A stretch of DNA of 64,000 bases from positions 85,524 through 149,523 of the forward strand of contig NZ_JAODNK010000086.1 of the NCBI RefSeq assembly GCF_025465275.1, in the 5' to 3' direction. Source of the stretch: Nocardia sp. GTDB lineage: Bacteria; Actinomycetota; Actinomycetes; Mycobacteriales; Mycobacteriaceae. The translations under genes were made by a program, and so were the position numbers. Positions 57,330-64,000 of this stretch are shown piece by piece. The notes under the pieces were generated by a model. The model searched no databases. It was not told the origin of the DNA and was given only the letters and a program-made list of their open reading frames with translations. How positions within the stretch are numbered: the stretch's first letter is position 1; each line of letters starts with the position of its first letter.

Positions 57330-58280
57330 TCAGCTCAGCGGGTAGTGCGCTCGGGCGAACAGCCCGGCCACGATCCCGTCGATGGTTTCGGTGAATACGT
57401 CGGGCTGATCCAGCATCACAAAATGTTTGGCTGGTTCTATCGGCACGACGGTGACGTTCGGTGCCTTGGCGAGCAGATTCCGGTAGTAGTCGGCTTTGTC
57501 TGTGGCGCTGGCGAACGATCGTTGCTCGCGTGGCTGGTAGTACGGGGCGACTTCCCAGATCGGGGTGGTTGCCCCGCCCAGTTCCGCACGACTGTCGGCT
57601 ATGACGTCTTCCCGCAGGTACTCGGCGGCAGCGCTGAAATCACTGCGCGCCATGAGCGGTGCGTACTGTTCGGCCAGCGCAGGATCGATGACACCCACGT
57701 AACGCAGATAGTCGCGCGCATAGGCGAGCTTCGCGTCGGGAGTTTGCGCCATCCGCGCCGACCCCGCTGCGGCGTCGGCAAGCTCGGTCCGCCGTGGTTC
57801 AGCAACGTCCTCGTAGCCGGGATACACCGGCAATCCTTCGACCGCGATCACACCGGATACCAGGTCAGGGTGTTCGGCCGCGATGTGCAGGGCGATAGTG
57901 CCGCCGATGCTGTGGCCGATCACGATTGGTTTCACCAGCCGCCGGGTCGAGATCAACTTCACCACCTCGTCCGTATATCGGCCGATGAGGTCGTGGGTGT
58001 CGGCCGGGGCGGGCGCCCCGTCGAATCCGGGGAAGGCGACCGCGTAGACGGTGTGGTGGTGTCTACGCAGTGCCTCGATCGTGGTGCGCCACTCCCACGG
58101 CCCGCACAAAGACCCCGGCAGCAGAATGACCGGCGAACCGGCCGTGCCGATCTGCTCGACGCGCATGCCATCGACCCAGTCGGTCGACGCCGGCTGTGAC
58201 CGGGTGCAGCCACTCGCCATAATCAGCGCGGCGACCGCAACCCAGCGGCCCCACCACACCGGTTGCCCCCGTGTACGCAC
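57330..58280 (-). CDS. Alpha/beta hydrolase lipoprotein
   Basis: A 316-residue exported hydrolase. The signal peptide ends in the lipobox MASGC, so the enzyme should sit on the outer face of the membrane. Hydrolase motifs: VILLPGSLCGPWEW (oxyanion), nucleophile elbow GHSIGG, catalytic His near EPAKHFVML. The ORF ends 8 bp from tRNA-Thr on the opposite strand. It is probably a lipase/esterase of unknown substrate. Confidence 0.87.
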   Translation of the reverse strand: MRTRGQPVWWGRWVAVAALIMASGCTRSQPASTDWVDGMRVEQIGTAGSPVILLPGSLCGPWEWRTTIEALRRHHHTVYAVAFPGFDGAPAPADTHDLIGRYTDEVVKLISTRRLVKPIVIGHSIGGTIALHIAAEHPDLVSGVIAVEGLPVYPGYEDVAEPRRTELADAAAGSARMAQTPDAKLAYARDYLRYVGVIDPALAEQYAPLMARSDFSAAAEYLREDVIADSRAELGGATTPIWEVAPYYQPREQRSFASATDKADYYRNLLAKAPNVTVVPIEPAKHFVMLDQPDVFTETIDGIVAGLFARAHYPLS

Positions 58281-58672
58281 CGCACTCCCCCATCGACGAT
58301 CAGTAGATCCGCACCAGTCTTCGCTGACGACCTTGGTGAATACTTAAAGAGCACAGCGGATCTCGCCTGATCGCCCCGACCCGATCACGGCCGATGATGG
58401 TTCGCGCTGCTGCTCCCATGCTCGTTTGGTGTTTGGCGGGGTTTTGACATGCGCAGATTACATAGTTAGATGCGCATATTTCCATGTTCATACACTATTC
58501 AATATCGACACGTCACCGTACGAAGACGCCCGCGCCCTCGGCAAAATAGTCTTGTCCGGCGGGATTGGCGCGAGGGCTGATCCCGCTCGCCTCGACCTCC
58601 GCAGCGTTCCCGTCCCTGATTCATCCGGGGGCCGGGCCTCCAGTAATCCTCATGACGACAGGAGCCTCAGGT
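58281..58672. promoter_or_regulatory. 392-bp intergenic region with promoter and twin ATGCGCA sites
   Basis: No gene seen. An AT-rich core carries TTGACA (58444-58449) with a possible -10 TAGATG 17 bp on, and ATGCGCA at 58449 and again at 58470, 21 bp (two helical turns) apart. TGCGCA is itself a palindrome, so a dimeric regulator is plausible. The promoter faces the DUF1275 gene about 200 bp downstream. Confidence 0.45.
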
Positions 58673-59407
58673 ATGAAGCAGCATCTGATCGCCGCGCGGG
58701 AGTTGATTGTGCCGCCGCGCGGGCATCCGCACGGGCCGCTGCCGCCGATGCTGCTCGCCTTGACGGTTGTCACCGGGTTGGTCGATGCGTTCAGCTATCT
58801 CGAGCTGGGGCATGTTCTGGTCGCGAATATGACGGGAAACGTTGTGTTCCTCGGGTTCTCCGTCGCCGACGCGCCCGGTTTCGTGTGGTGGGCGCTGCTG
58901 CTGGCCGTGGCCATTTTCCTGATCGGGGCGATGAGCGGCGGCCGGCTGCACACGCGCCTCGGCATGCATCGCGGCCGCCACCTCTTCGGGGCGGTGCTGA
59001 CTCAGCTGGTGCTGATCACCGCGGCGTGGGTGACCGCGCTGCTCATCGATCACCCGTACCGGGAGTGGTCGCTGGCAGTGCTGATCGTGTTCCTCGCGGC
59101 GGGCCTGGGGTTGCAGAACGCGACGGCTCGGGCGCTGGCCGTCCCCGACCTCACGACCACGGTCCTGACGCTGACACTCACCGGGATCGCGGCCGACAGC
59201 ACGGCCGCCGGCGGCAGTGGAAGCAAGCTGGGCCGCCGGCTGATTCCGGTGACCGCCATGTTCCTGGGTGCGGCGATCGGCGCCACCCTCGTCGTGCACG
59301 GCCACGGAACGGCCACACTCGCGGTGGCGGTACTCCTCCTCGCCGGTATCACCGTCTTCGCGTACCGCGCTGCGAGATCAACCCAAGCTTGGACGAGCAA
59401 GCCTTGA
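58673..59407 (+). CDS. DUF1275 (YoaK-like) membrane protein
   Basis: A 244-residue polytopic membrane protein of the DUF1275/YoaK family, with about six to seven hydrophobic helices; ALTVVTGLVDAFSYLELGHV and MTGNVVFLGF are the family start, GLQNATARALAVPDLTTTVL the conserved middle. Function unknown, possibly transport. The ATG at 58673 is chosen because ACAGGAG precedes it; an ATG at 58652 (MTTGASG) overlaps that site. Confidence 0.87.
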   Translation: MKQHLIAARELIVPPRGHPHGPLPPMLLALTVVTGLVDAFSYLELGHVLVANMTGNVVFLGFSVADAPGFVWWALLLAVAIFLIGAMSGGRLHTRLGMHRGRHLFGAVLTQLVLITAAWVTALLIDHPYREWSLAVLIVFLAAGLGLQNATARALAVPDLTTTVLTLTLTGIAADSTAAGGSGSKLGRRLIPVTAMFLGAAIGATLVVHGHGTATLAVAVLLLAGITVFAYRAARSTQAWTSKP

Positions 59408-59476
59408 CGCAATTCGGCTGACTCGCCAGAAACCATGGCGGGCAGCCGAACCCGCGGCTGCCCTCCGGCCCCGGAG

Positions 59477-60307
59477 TCAGGGCTTGCGGCCGATACCGGC
59501 CCAGTACCAAGCGCTTTCGGCGTCGGCGACGGCGGTGGGACGGTTGGTGAGTTCGGGTCGCCATGTGGCGACCGGGACGAGTCCCGGATCGATCAGCGTG
59601 GTGCCGGAGAACAGTTCATTGGTATCGGATCTGCTGCGGGGATAGAAGGTGATGCCGGAGCTCTCTGCGGCCGCGGCGACTCCCGCCATTGCTTCGGGCG
59701 CGAAATCCGCTGTGGGGTGCGTAATTACGATGTAGCTGCCGGAGGGGACCGCATCCAGGAGCGCGGTGATGATTTCCTGTGGATGGTCGCTGTCGCGGAA
59801 GTACATCATGATCGCGACGAGCATGATGGCGACGGGTTCGGACAGGTCCAGGGTGCCGGCGAGATCTGGATTGCCGAGGATCGAGTCCGGGTCGTGCAGG
59901 TCGGCGTGGATGAACCGGGTGCGGCCCTGCGGTGTGCTGTCCATCAACGCGCGAGCGTGGGCGAGCACGATCGGGTCTTTGTCGACGTAGACCACGCGAG
60001 CGTTGGGATCCAGACTTTGGGCGACCTCGTGGGTATTGCCCGCTGTCGGAATTCCGGTGCCGATATCGAGGAATTGCGTGATCCCGGCCTCGGCGACCAG
60101 GTAGCGAACGGCACGGCCCAAAAAGGCGCGGTTGGCGCGCGCCATGGTCTTGATAGTGGGCACGTGCTCGGCGATCGTGTCCCCCAGTGCCCGATCGGCG
60201 GGGTAGTTCTCCTTGCCGCCGAGCCAGTAGTCGTAGACCCGAGCCTCGTGCGGAATGGTGGTGTCGATCTCGGTCGGCAGTTGGGTGTCGAAAACGTTGT
60301 CGGGCAT
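59477..60307 (-). CDS. S-adenosyl-methionine methyltransferase, DUF574 type (second)
   Basis: A 276-residue relative of the 46087 protein. ARVYDYWLGGKENYPADRAL is the family signature, ITQFLDIGTGIPTAGNTHEV the SAM site, ARVVYVDKDPIVL motif II. The ATG at 60307 is used. It is 25 bp downstream of the XRE-DUF5753 gene, forming the second such pair in the window; no DUF397 gene follows here. Confidence 0.9.
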   Translation of the reverse strand: MPDNVFDTQLPTEIDTTIPHEARVYDYWLGGKENYPADRALGDTIAEHVPTIKTMARANRAFLGRAVRYLVAEAGITQFLDIGTGIPTAGNTHEVAQSLDPNARVVYVDKDPIVLAHARALMDSTPQGRTRFIHADLHDPDSILGNPDLAGTLDLSEPVAIMLVAIMMYFRDSDHPQEIITALLDAVPSGSYIVITHPTADFAPEAMAGVAAAAESSGITFYPRSRSDTNELFSGTTLIDPGLVPVATWRPELTNRPTAVADAESAWYWAGIGRKP

Positions 60308-60332
60308 GGGATCTCTGTTCTGATCGGTGACT

Positions 60333-61250
60333 CTAGCGGTTGACGCCGGCCGCACAGCGGGTCGATGTGAGAGTTTCCAGGGCCGCCGCGGTTCGCTCGG
60401 GCGGAGTCGCGCACACGCACAATCGGTCCCAGATCGCATTGAAGCGGTCCAGGTCGGTGCGTTTGTCGAGGAACTGGGGGCCGGTCGGGTGCGGAAAGTG
60501 GGCGAGATCGTTCAACTCAGAGGCGGCGAACCTCAGCATGGTGAAAGCGGTGCCGCTGATCGCGGGCCCGCCGACATGATCGGGTAGCACCTGCACGGTG
60601 ATATTGGGCCGGGCCGCCAACTCGGCCAGATGGTCCAGTTGTCCTTGCCAGACCGCGTTCCCGCCGATCGGGCGCCGGAGCGCAGCCTCCTCCACGACGA
60701 ACCACGCCCTGGGCGGATCGGTGCGGGTGAGCAGTCGCTGCCGCCGCACCAGTGATTCCACCCGGCGCTGGATATCGGCCGCCGGCTCACGGTCGGCGAT
60801 CGCGAAGACCGTATGCGCGTAGGAGGGCGTCCACAACAGTTCGGGCACCAAACCCGGTGCGTAGCAACGAATCAGCGAGGAGGCGTCCTCCATTGCCAGA
60901 TAGGTATCCGGTCGCGCCGTCGCCAGATCCGGACCGGCCTGCCAGCGTCCCACGGCATTGGCGCGCTGCGCCAGCAGCAGATATTCGGCCCGCGTACCCG
61001 CGTCGCGCACACCGTAGGCGGTCAGCAGATCGGCGATATCCCTGGCGCGGAAGCTCACTCGCCCTGCTTCCAGTCGGCTGATCTTCGAGTGTGAGGCGCG
61101 GATCGCCCGGCCTGCGCCGTCCCCGCTGATGCCGGCCGACTCGCGCAATCTGCGCAGACGGACCCCGAGGACTCGGCGGAGCAATGCCGGATCCTCACCC
61201 GGCTCCTCGGCAGTGCGATTACTCCCTACGCTGGTCAAGTCCTCGATCAC
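60333..61250 (-). CDS. XRE regulator with DUF5753 domain (second)
   Basis: A 305-residue regulator: HTH (GAGRAIRASHSKISRLEAGR), then DUF5753 (YAPGLVPELLWTPSYAHTVF, RQRLLTRTDPPRAWFVVEEA, ITVQVLPDHVGGP). The GTG at 61250 is preferred: CAGGAG stands 5 nt before it, within the ORF-track's longer form from 61268. It heads the unit with the methyltransferase and is divergent from a 72-residue unknown protein; twin GCACGTGC palindromes lie between. Confidence 0.9.
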   Translation of the reverse strand: MIEDLTSVGSNRTAEEPGEDPALLRRVLGVRLRRLRESAGISGDGAGRAIRASHSKISRLEAGRVSFRARDIADLLTAYGVRDAGTRAEYLLLAQRANAVGRWQAGPDLATARPDTYLAMEDASSLIRCYAPGLVPELLWTPSYAHTVFAIADREPAADIQRRVESLVRRQRLLTRTDPPRAWFVVEEAALRRPIGGNAVWQGQLDHLAELAARPNITVQVLPDHVGGPAISGTAFTMLRFAASELNDLAHFPHPTGPQFLDKRTDLDRFNAIWDRLCVCATPPERTAAALETLTSTRCAAGVNR

Positions 61251-61324
61251 GGCCACTCCTGTCGGCATCTGTCATGCGAACCCGAGTGTGCCACAACCTA
61301 TTACAACTCACACATCGACGCCTA

Positions 61325-61344
61325 GCACGTGCAAATGCACGTGC
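61325..61344. promoter_or_regulatory. Twin GCACGTGC palindromes, candidate operator
   Basis: GCACGTGC occurs at 61325-61332 and 61337-61344, 12 bp apart, in the gap between the XRE-DUF5753 gene and the small divergent gene. The second is part of the 10-bp palindrome TGCACGTGCA. Confidence 0.65.
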
Positions 61345-61395
61345 AAGAGGTTATGGTTGGGCGGGAATCGCCAGGCATTCCCAATGGGGGCCGTG

Positions 61396-61614
61396 ATGAA
61401 GACGAGTACTACCGCTCGAGGATTCGGCGCCGATCCCTTCAGCAGGATCGGGATAGCCGATGTTGTCATGAACTACGGACTGGACGCGGTCCAGCGCAGG
61501 ATCGAACAACTGCGCGTCACCGGACTTCACTACGCCGCAACGGCGATCGAAAGCGAACTCGAAACCGCACAGGTCACCGAATCGGCAGCGCTCGTCCGGC
61601 GCCAGTCGGCATAG
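61396..61614 (+). CDS. Small hypothetical protein
   Basis: A 72-residue product from an ATG at 61396 with TGGGGG 6 nt before it. It reads MKTSTTARGFGADPFSRIGI, then a helix DAVQRRIEQLRVTGLHYAAT. No family is recognised. The ORF-track frame from 61129 overlaps the XRE gene and is a shadow in that part. It is divergent from the XRE-DUF5753 gene and may be its target, in the place DUF397 or similar partners occupy elsewhere. Confidence 0.55.
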   Translation: MKTSTTARGFGADPFSRIGIADVVMNYGLDAVQRRIEQLRVTGLHYAATAIESELETAQVTESAALVRRQSA

Positions 61615-61636
61615 CACAAAGCAGATATGTGGCGTG

Positions 61637-61738
61637 TCACATGAGCTGCATATCCATCATGTCCATCGTCGCCGGGAGAATGCCCTGCTGGTGCAACCAC
61701 ACAATCAGCGTGTGCAGCATTGCGTGCAGATCGTTCAT
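61637..61738 (-). CDS. Possible 33-residue Met/His-rich small protein
   Basis: Below the track's size limit. ATG at 61738, GGAG 10 nt upstream; MNDLHAMLHTLIVWLHQQGI then PATMDMMDMQLM and TGA. Seven Met and three His in 33 residues; the first 19 form an amphipathic or membrane-seeking helix. It lies 96 bp downstream of the TetR gene on the same strand. Unknown function; could be chance, but start, site and codon use look good. Confidence 0.4.
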   Translation of the reverse strand: MNDLHAMLHTLIVWLHQQGILPATMDMMDMQLM

Positions 61739-61833
61739 CGCCGCTCATCTCCTCGAGCTCGGCTGTCCGGCGCCACAGACGCCTGCCACTTTCCATATCA
61801 CCACCGCAGCGGCAGGAAAGACAGAGCCGAAGG

Positions 61834-62454
61834 TCACGGATTCGCTTGTTGCTCTGGATGACTGGCACCGACGATGCGCAGGGCGAGGTCGACGTAGTAG
61901 TCACCTAGCTCTTCGGGCGACCACGCGCCGTCCTCGCGGTACCAGCGCGCGATATCGATGCCGAGCGACAGCACCGCCACCGCGGCGATGTGCGAGTTCG
62001 GATTGTCGAAGGACCCGTCGGCCACACCGTGCTCGATCAGACTCCGGACCTCGGCATCGATGGTGTGGCGAATGTCCTTGACCTCCCGCTGATGCTCGGG
62101 ACTGAGCGCGGCGAGCTCGTAATTGATGACGCGGGCGACGGTGTGGGCCCGGGCATGATGGATAGCGAAGTCCCGCACCAGCGCTACGAGCTGCTCGGTG
62201 GGCTCCGCCGAGGAGGCGATCGCGGCCCGGATGCGCTCCAGGGTGTCCAGGTGACCGGTGCGCGAAATCTGGTAGAGCAGTTCCTCTTTGGAGCGATGGT
62301 GCACATAGATCGCCGCGGTGCTCAATCCGGCGATCGAGGTGACGTCACGGGTGGTGGAGCCGTGGAAACCGCGGTCGGCGAAGGCGACCACGGCGGCATC
62401 GAGCAGCCGTGTTCGAGTCTCGTCGGCACGTGAGCGGTCCTCTGCATCGGCCAC
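61834..62454 (-). CDS. TetR family transcriptional regulator
   Basis: A 206-residue TetR protein: HTH STTRDVTSIAGLSTAAIYVH, then HRSKEELLYQISR. The C-terminal IDIARWYREDGAWSPEELGD resembles the 20849 TetR, placing both in one subgroup (similar ligand pocket). The GTG at 62454 is chosen because GGGAG precedes it; the ORF-track start at 62517 has no support. A terminator separates it from the oxidoreductase upstream, so it has its own promoter, but it may regulate the acyl-CoA dehydrogenase/oxidoreductase operon. Confidence 0.86.
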   Translation of the reverse strand: MADAEDRSRADETRTRLLDAAVVAFADRGFHGSTTRDVTSIAGLSTAAIYVHHRSKEELLYQISRTGHLDTLERIRAAIASSAEPTEQLVALVRDFAIHHARAHTVARVINYELAALSPEHQREVKDIRHTIDAEVRSLIEHGVADGSFDNPNSHIAAVAVLSLGIDIARWYREDGAWSPEELGDYYVDLALRIVGASHPEQQANP

Positions 62455-62512
62455 CTGGACAGTCTCCCATTCATTCGGACCGTGGCATGCCAGGCACCCG
62501 CCGGCCGCCCTG

Positions 62513-62542
62513 CGCACCCGGCCTTGTCAAGGGCCGGGTGCG
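62513..62542 (-). terminator. Hairpin terminator after the oxidoreductase gene
   Basis: Perfect 11-bp arms CGCACCCGGCC / GGCCGGGTGCG with an 8-nt loop, 11 bp after the oxidoreductase stop. Confidence 0.72.
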
Positions 62543-62552
62543 TAAACCTCCC

Positions 62553-63554
62553 TCAGACCGCCAGCACGAGCTTCCCGGTATTCGCGCCGGTGAACAGCAT
62601 GTTCAAGGTCTCACCGAAGCGCGCGACACCGCCCTCGACAACGTGTTCGCGACTCTTGATCCGGCCCTCGGCCAGCCATTGCGCCAGCTGCGCGCCGGCT
62701 TCGGGATAGCGGTCGGCGTAGTCGAAGACCACAAATCCGGTCATGGAGGCGCGGAAGACCAGCAGCGACATGTACCGCGACGGGCCCGGCGGCGGCTTCT
62801 CCTCGTTGTACGCCGAGATCGCGCCGCACAGCACGATGCGCGCGCCGCGGCGGAGGTTGGCCAGCGCGGCGTCGAGAATCTCACCGCCCACATTGTCGAA
62901 ATAGACGTCGATGCCGCCGGGGGCGGCAGTGCGCAGCTGCCGCAGGACATTGCCTTCGCGGTAGTCGATCGCCGCGTCGAATCCCAGCTCCTCGGTGAGC
63001 ATCCGGCACTTCTCCGGACCACCCGCGATACCGATCACGGTGGCGCCCTTGGCTTTCGCGATCTGTCCGGCCACACTGCCGACAGCGCCCGCGGCCGCGG
63101 AAACCAGCACGGTCTCCCCCGCGCTCAGCTTCCCGACGTCGAGCAGGCCGAAATACGCTGTCATGCCCGGGATTCCGAGCGTGCCCAGCCAGGTGGGGCC
63201 GGACGCGACGCTCAGATCGACCGGCTGCACGCCGCGACCGTCGCTGATGGCGTACTCGGTCACGCCGAAGATGCCGCTGACCGTGTCACCGGCGGCGAAG
63301 TCCGGATGGGTCGATTCGACAACCGTCGCGATGTCCAGCGACCGCATCACCTCCCCGATCCCGACCGGTGGCAGATACGAGCGGACGTCGTTGAGCCAGC
63401 CGCGCATGGCCGGATCCAGGGAGATGAAGCCGACCTTGACCAGGATCTCGCCCGGTCCGAGGTCGGGCAGTTCGGTGGTCGTCACGGTCCAGGTATCCGC
63501 GGTTGTCAGACCGGTCGGCCGCTGGGCCAGGCGTACCTGCTGGGTTTTCGTCAT
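62553..63554 (-). CDS. NADP-dependent zinc-free MDR oxidoreductase
   Basis: A 333-residue medium-chain reductase of the leukotriene B4 dehydrogenase/prostaglandin reductase type. ISLDPAMRGWLND is the family start; VLVSAAAGAVGSVAGQIAKA the NADP-binding motif, followed by GIAGGPEKC; FDNVGGEILDAAL completes it. No zinc-binding cysteines. It reduces enones or quinones with NADPH. It lies 41 bp downstream of the acyl-CoA dehydrogenase gene on the same strand, so the pair is an operon. Confidence 0.9.
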   Translation of the reverse strand: MTKTQQVRLAQRPTGLTTADTWTVTTTELPDLGPGEILVKVGFISLDPAMRGWLNDVRSYLPPVGIGEVMRSLDIATVVESTHPDFAAGDTVSGIFGVTEYAISDGRGVQPVDLSVASGPTWLGTLGIPGMTAYFGLLDVGKLSAGETVLVSAAAGAVGSVAGQIAKAKGATVIGIAGGPEKCRMLTEELGFDAAIDYREGNVLRQLRTAAPGGIDVYFDNVGGEILDAALANLRRGARIVLCGAISAYNEEKPPPGPSRYMSLLVFRASMTGFVVFDYADRYPEAGAQLAQWLAEGRIKSREHVVEGGVARFGETLNMLFTGANTGKLVLAV

Positions 63555-63595
63555 TCGCCACTCCTTCTCGACAAGGTCGAATTCATGTCCGTGCC

Positions 63596-64000
63596 TCAGG
63601 CTTTCCGGCCCCAGGAGGGATCCCGGCGCCGCAATTCCATCTGCGCGATGGTCCGCTTGTGCACCTCGTCCGGACCGTCGGCCAGTCGCAGCGTCCGTGC
63701 GTGCGCGTACATGCTGGCCAGCGGGAAGTCGTCGGAGACACCGCCGCCACCGTGTACCTGGATGGCCCGATCGATCACCTTCAGCGCCATCTGGGGCGCC
63801 GCGACCTTGATGGCGGCGATCTCGGTGCGCGCGTTCTTGTTTCCGACGGTGTCCATCAGATACGCGGCTTTCAAGGTCAGCAGCCGGACCATCTCGATCT
63901 CGATGCGGGACTCCGCGATCCAGTCCTGGATATTGGCCCGATTGGCCACCGGCTCACCGAAAGTGGTGCGGGACTGGGCCCGATCGATCATCAGATCCAG
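63596..64000 (-). CDS. Acyl-CoA dehydrogenase, N-terminus off window
   Basis: The last 134 residues of an acyl-CoA dehydrogenase; the frame is open to the right edge (the ORF-track Met at 63991 is internal). Conserved C-terminal parts: [60 protein letters not shown]. This form (GG-V-DDFPL, DGPDEVH) is typical of the long ACAD10/11-like or FadE-type enzymes in actinomycetes. It begins an operon with the MDR oxidoreductase. Confidence 0.9.
   Translation of the reverse strand: MDLMIDRAQSRTTFGEPVANRANIQDWIAESRIEIEMVRLLTLKAAYLMDTVGNKNARTEIAAIKVAAPQMALKVIDRAIQVHGGGGVSDDFPLASMYAHARTLRLADGPDEVHKRTIAQMELRRRDPSWGRKA

Noticed and set aside
1-64000. CRISPR array, rRNA genes or prophage
   Set aside because: No regularly spaced identical repeats with unique spacers, no rRNA-like stretch and no run of phage structural genes were seen; only integrase and transposase tails.

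Overview
The window looks like a chromosomal segment of a high-GC actinomycete, most probably Nocardia or a close mycolic-acid relative. The evidence is very high GC with strong third-position bias, frequent GTG/TTG starts, many F420-type oxidoreductases, an Eis-like acetyltransferase, DUF4254 and DUF5753 proteins, and a cob cluster laid out like the mycobacterial one (cobN divergent from cobG-cobH-cobIJ, with cobK nearby). All names come from reading the translations; no database search was possible.

Layout. 1-4.3 kb: a truncated TetR gene, the tldD/pmbA metalloprotease pair and a MerR regulator. 4.3-9.1 kb: a tightly coupled four-gene minus-strand operon (luciferase-like oxidoreductase, Eis-like acetyltransferase, stand-alone condensation-domain protein, MGT-type glycosyltransferase) ending in a hairpin; its product is unknown. 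9.4-17 kb: a hydrolase, two envelope genes, then a TetR-controlled catabolic locus (hydrolase, nitronate monooxygenase-like enzyme, acyl-CoA ligase) and a trypsin/PDZ protease. 17-18.7 kb: a transposase remnant, an NmrA-like gene and 760 bp without a gene. 18.7-25.7 kb: an XRE/methionine aminopeptidase pair with twin operators, a secreted glycine-zipper protein, TetR, VOC, PPOX, HxlR/SRPBCC/LLM and a second secreted glycine-zipper protein. 25.9-38 kb: cobalamin genes with a cobalamin riboswitch in front of cobN, interrupted by an arginine-hydrolase/Lrp pair, PadR and a third secreted glycine-zipper gene overlapping cobK.

38-44 kb: an integrase remnant, then a coupled minus-strand sugar operon (zwf, an internally deleted gnd remnant, DUF2090 aldolase-like, beta-phosphoglucomutase-like HAD, GH65 phosphorylase-like). 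44-51 kb: regulatory accessory genes (GPP34, GNAT, DUF397-like, DUF574-type methyltransferase, XRE-DUF5753, XRE with TPR-like region, DUF4254). 51-56.5 kb: DUF6285/phosphotransferase/acyl-CoA dehydrogenase, methyltransferase, a YdeI remnant, HIT protein. 56.9-57.3 kb: a packed array of four tRNAs (Arg-TCG, His-GTG, Tyr-GTA, Thr-TGT). 57.3-64 kb: a lipoprotein hydrolase, DUF1275 membrane protein, a second XRE-DUF5753/methyltransferase module, a TetR, a medium-chain oxidoreductase and the C-terminal part of an acyl-CoA dehydrogenase.

How it works together. The cob genes supply aerobic corrin-ring steps, with cobN probably switched by cobalamin itself. The zwf/HAD/GH65 operon links disaccharide phosphorolysis to glucose-6-phosphate oxidation. 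Local repressors sit next to short palindromes in most divergent gaps, so the window is rich in testable operator/regulator pairs. Signs of past mobility (transposase tail, integrase tail, in-frame gnd deletion, tRNA array, truncated YdeI) cluster at 17-18 kb, 38-42.5 kb and 54.6-57.3 kb.
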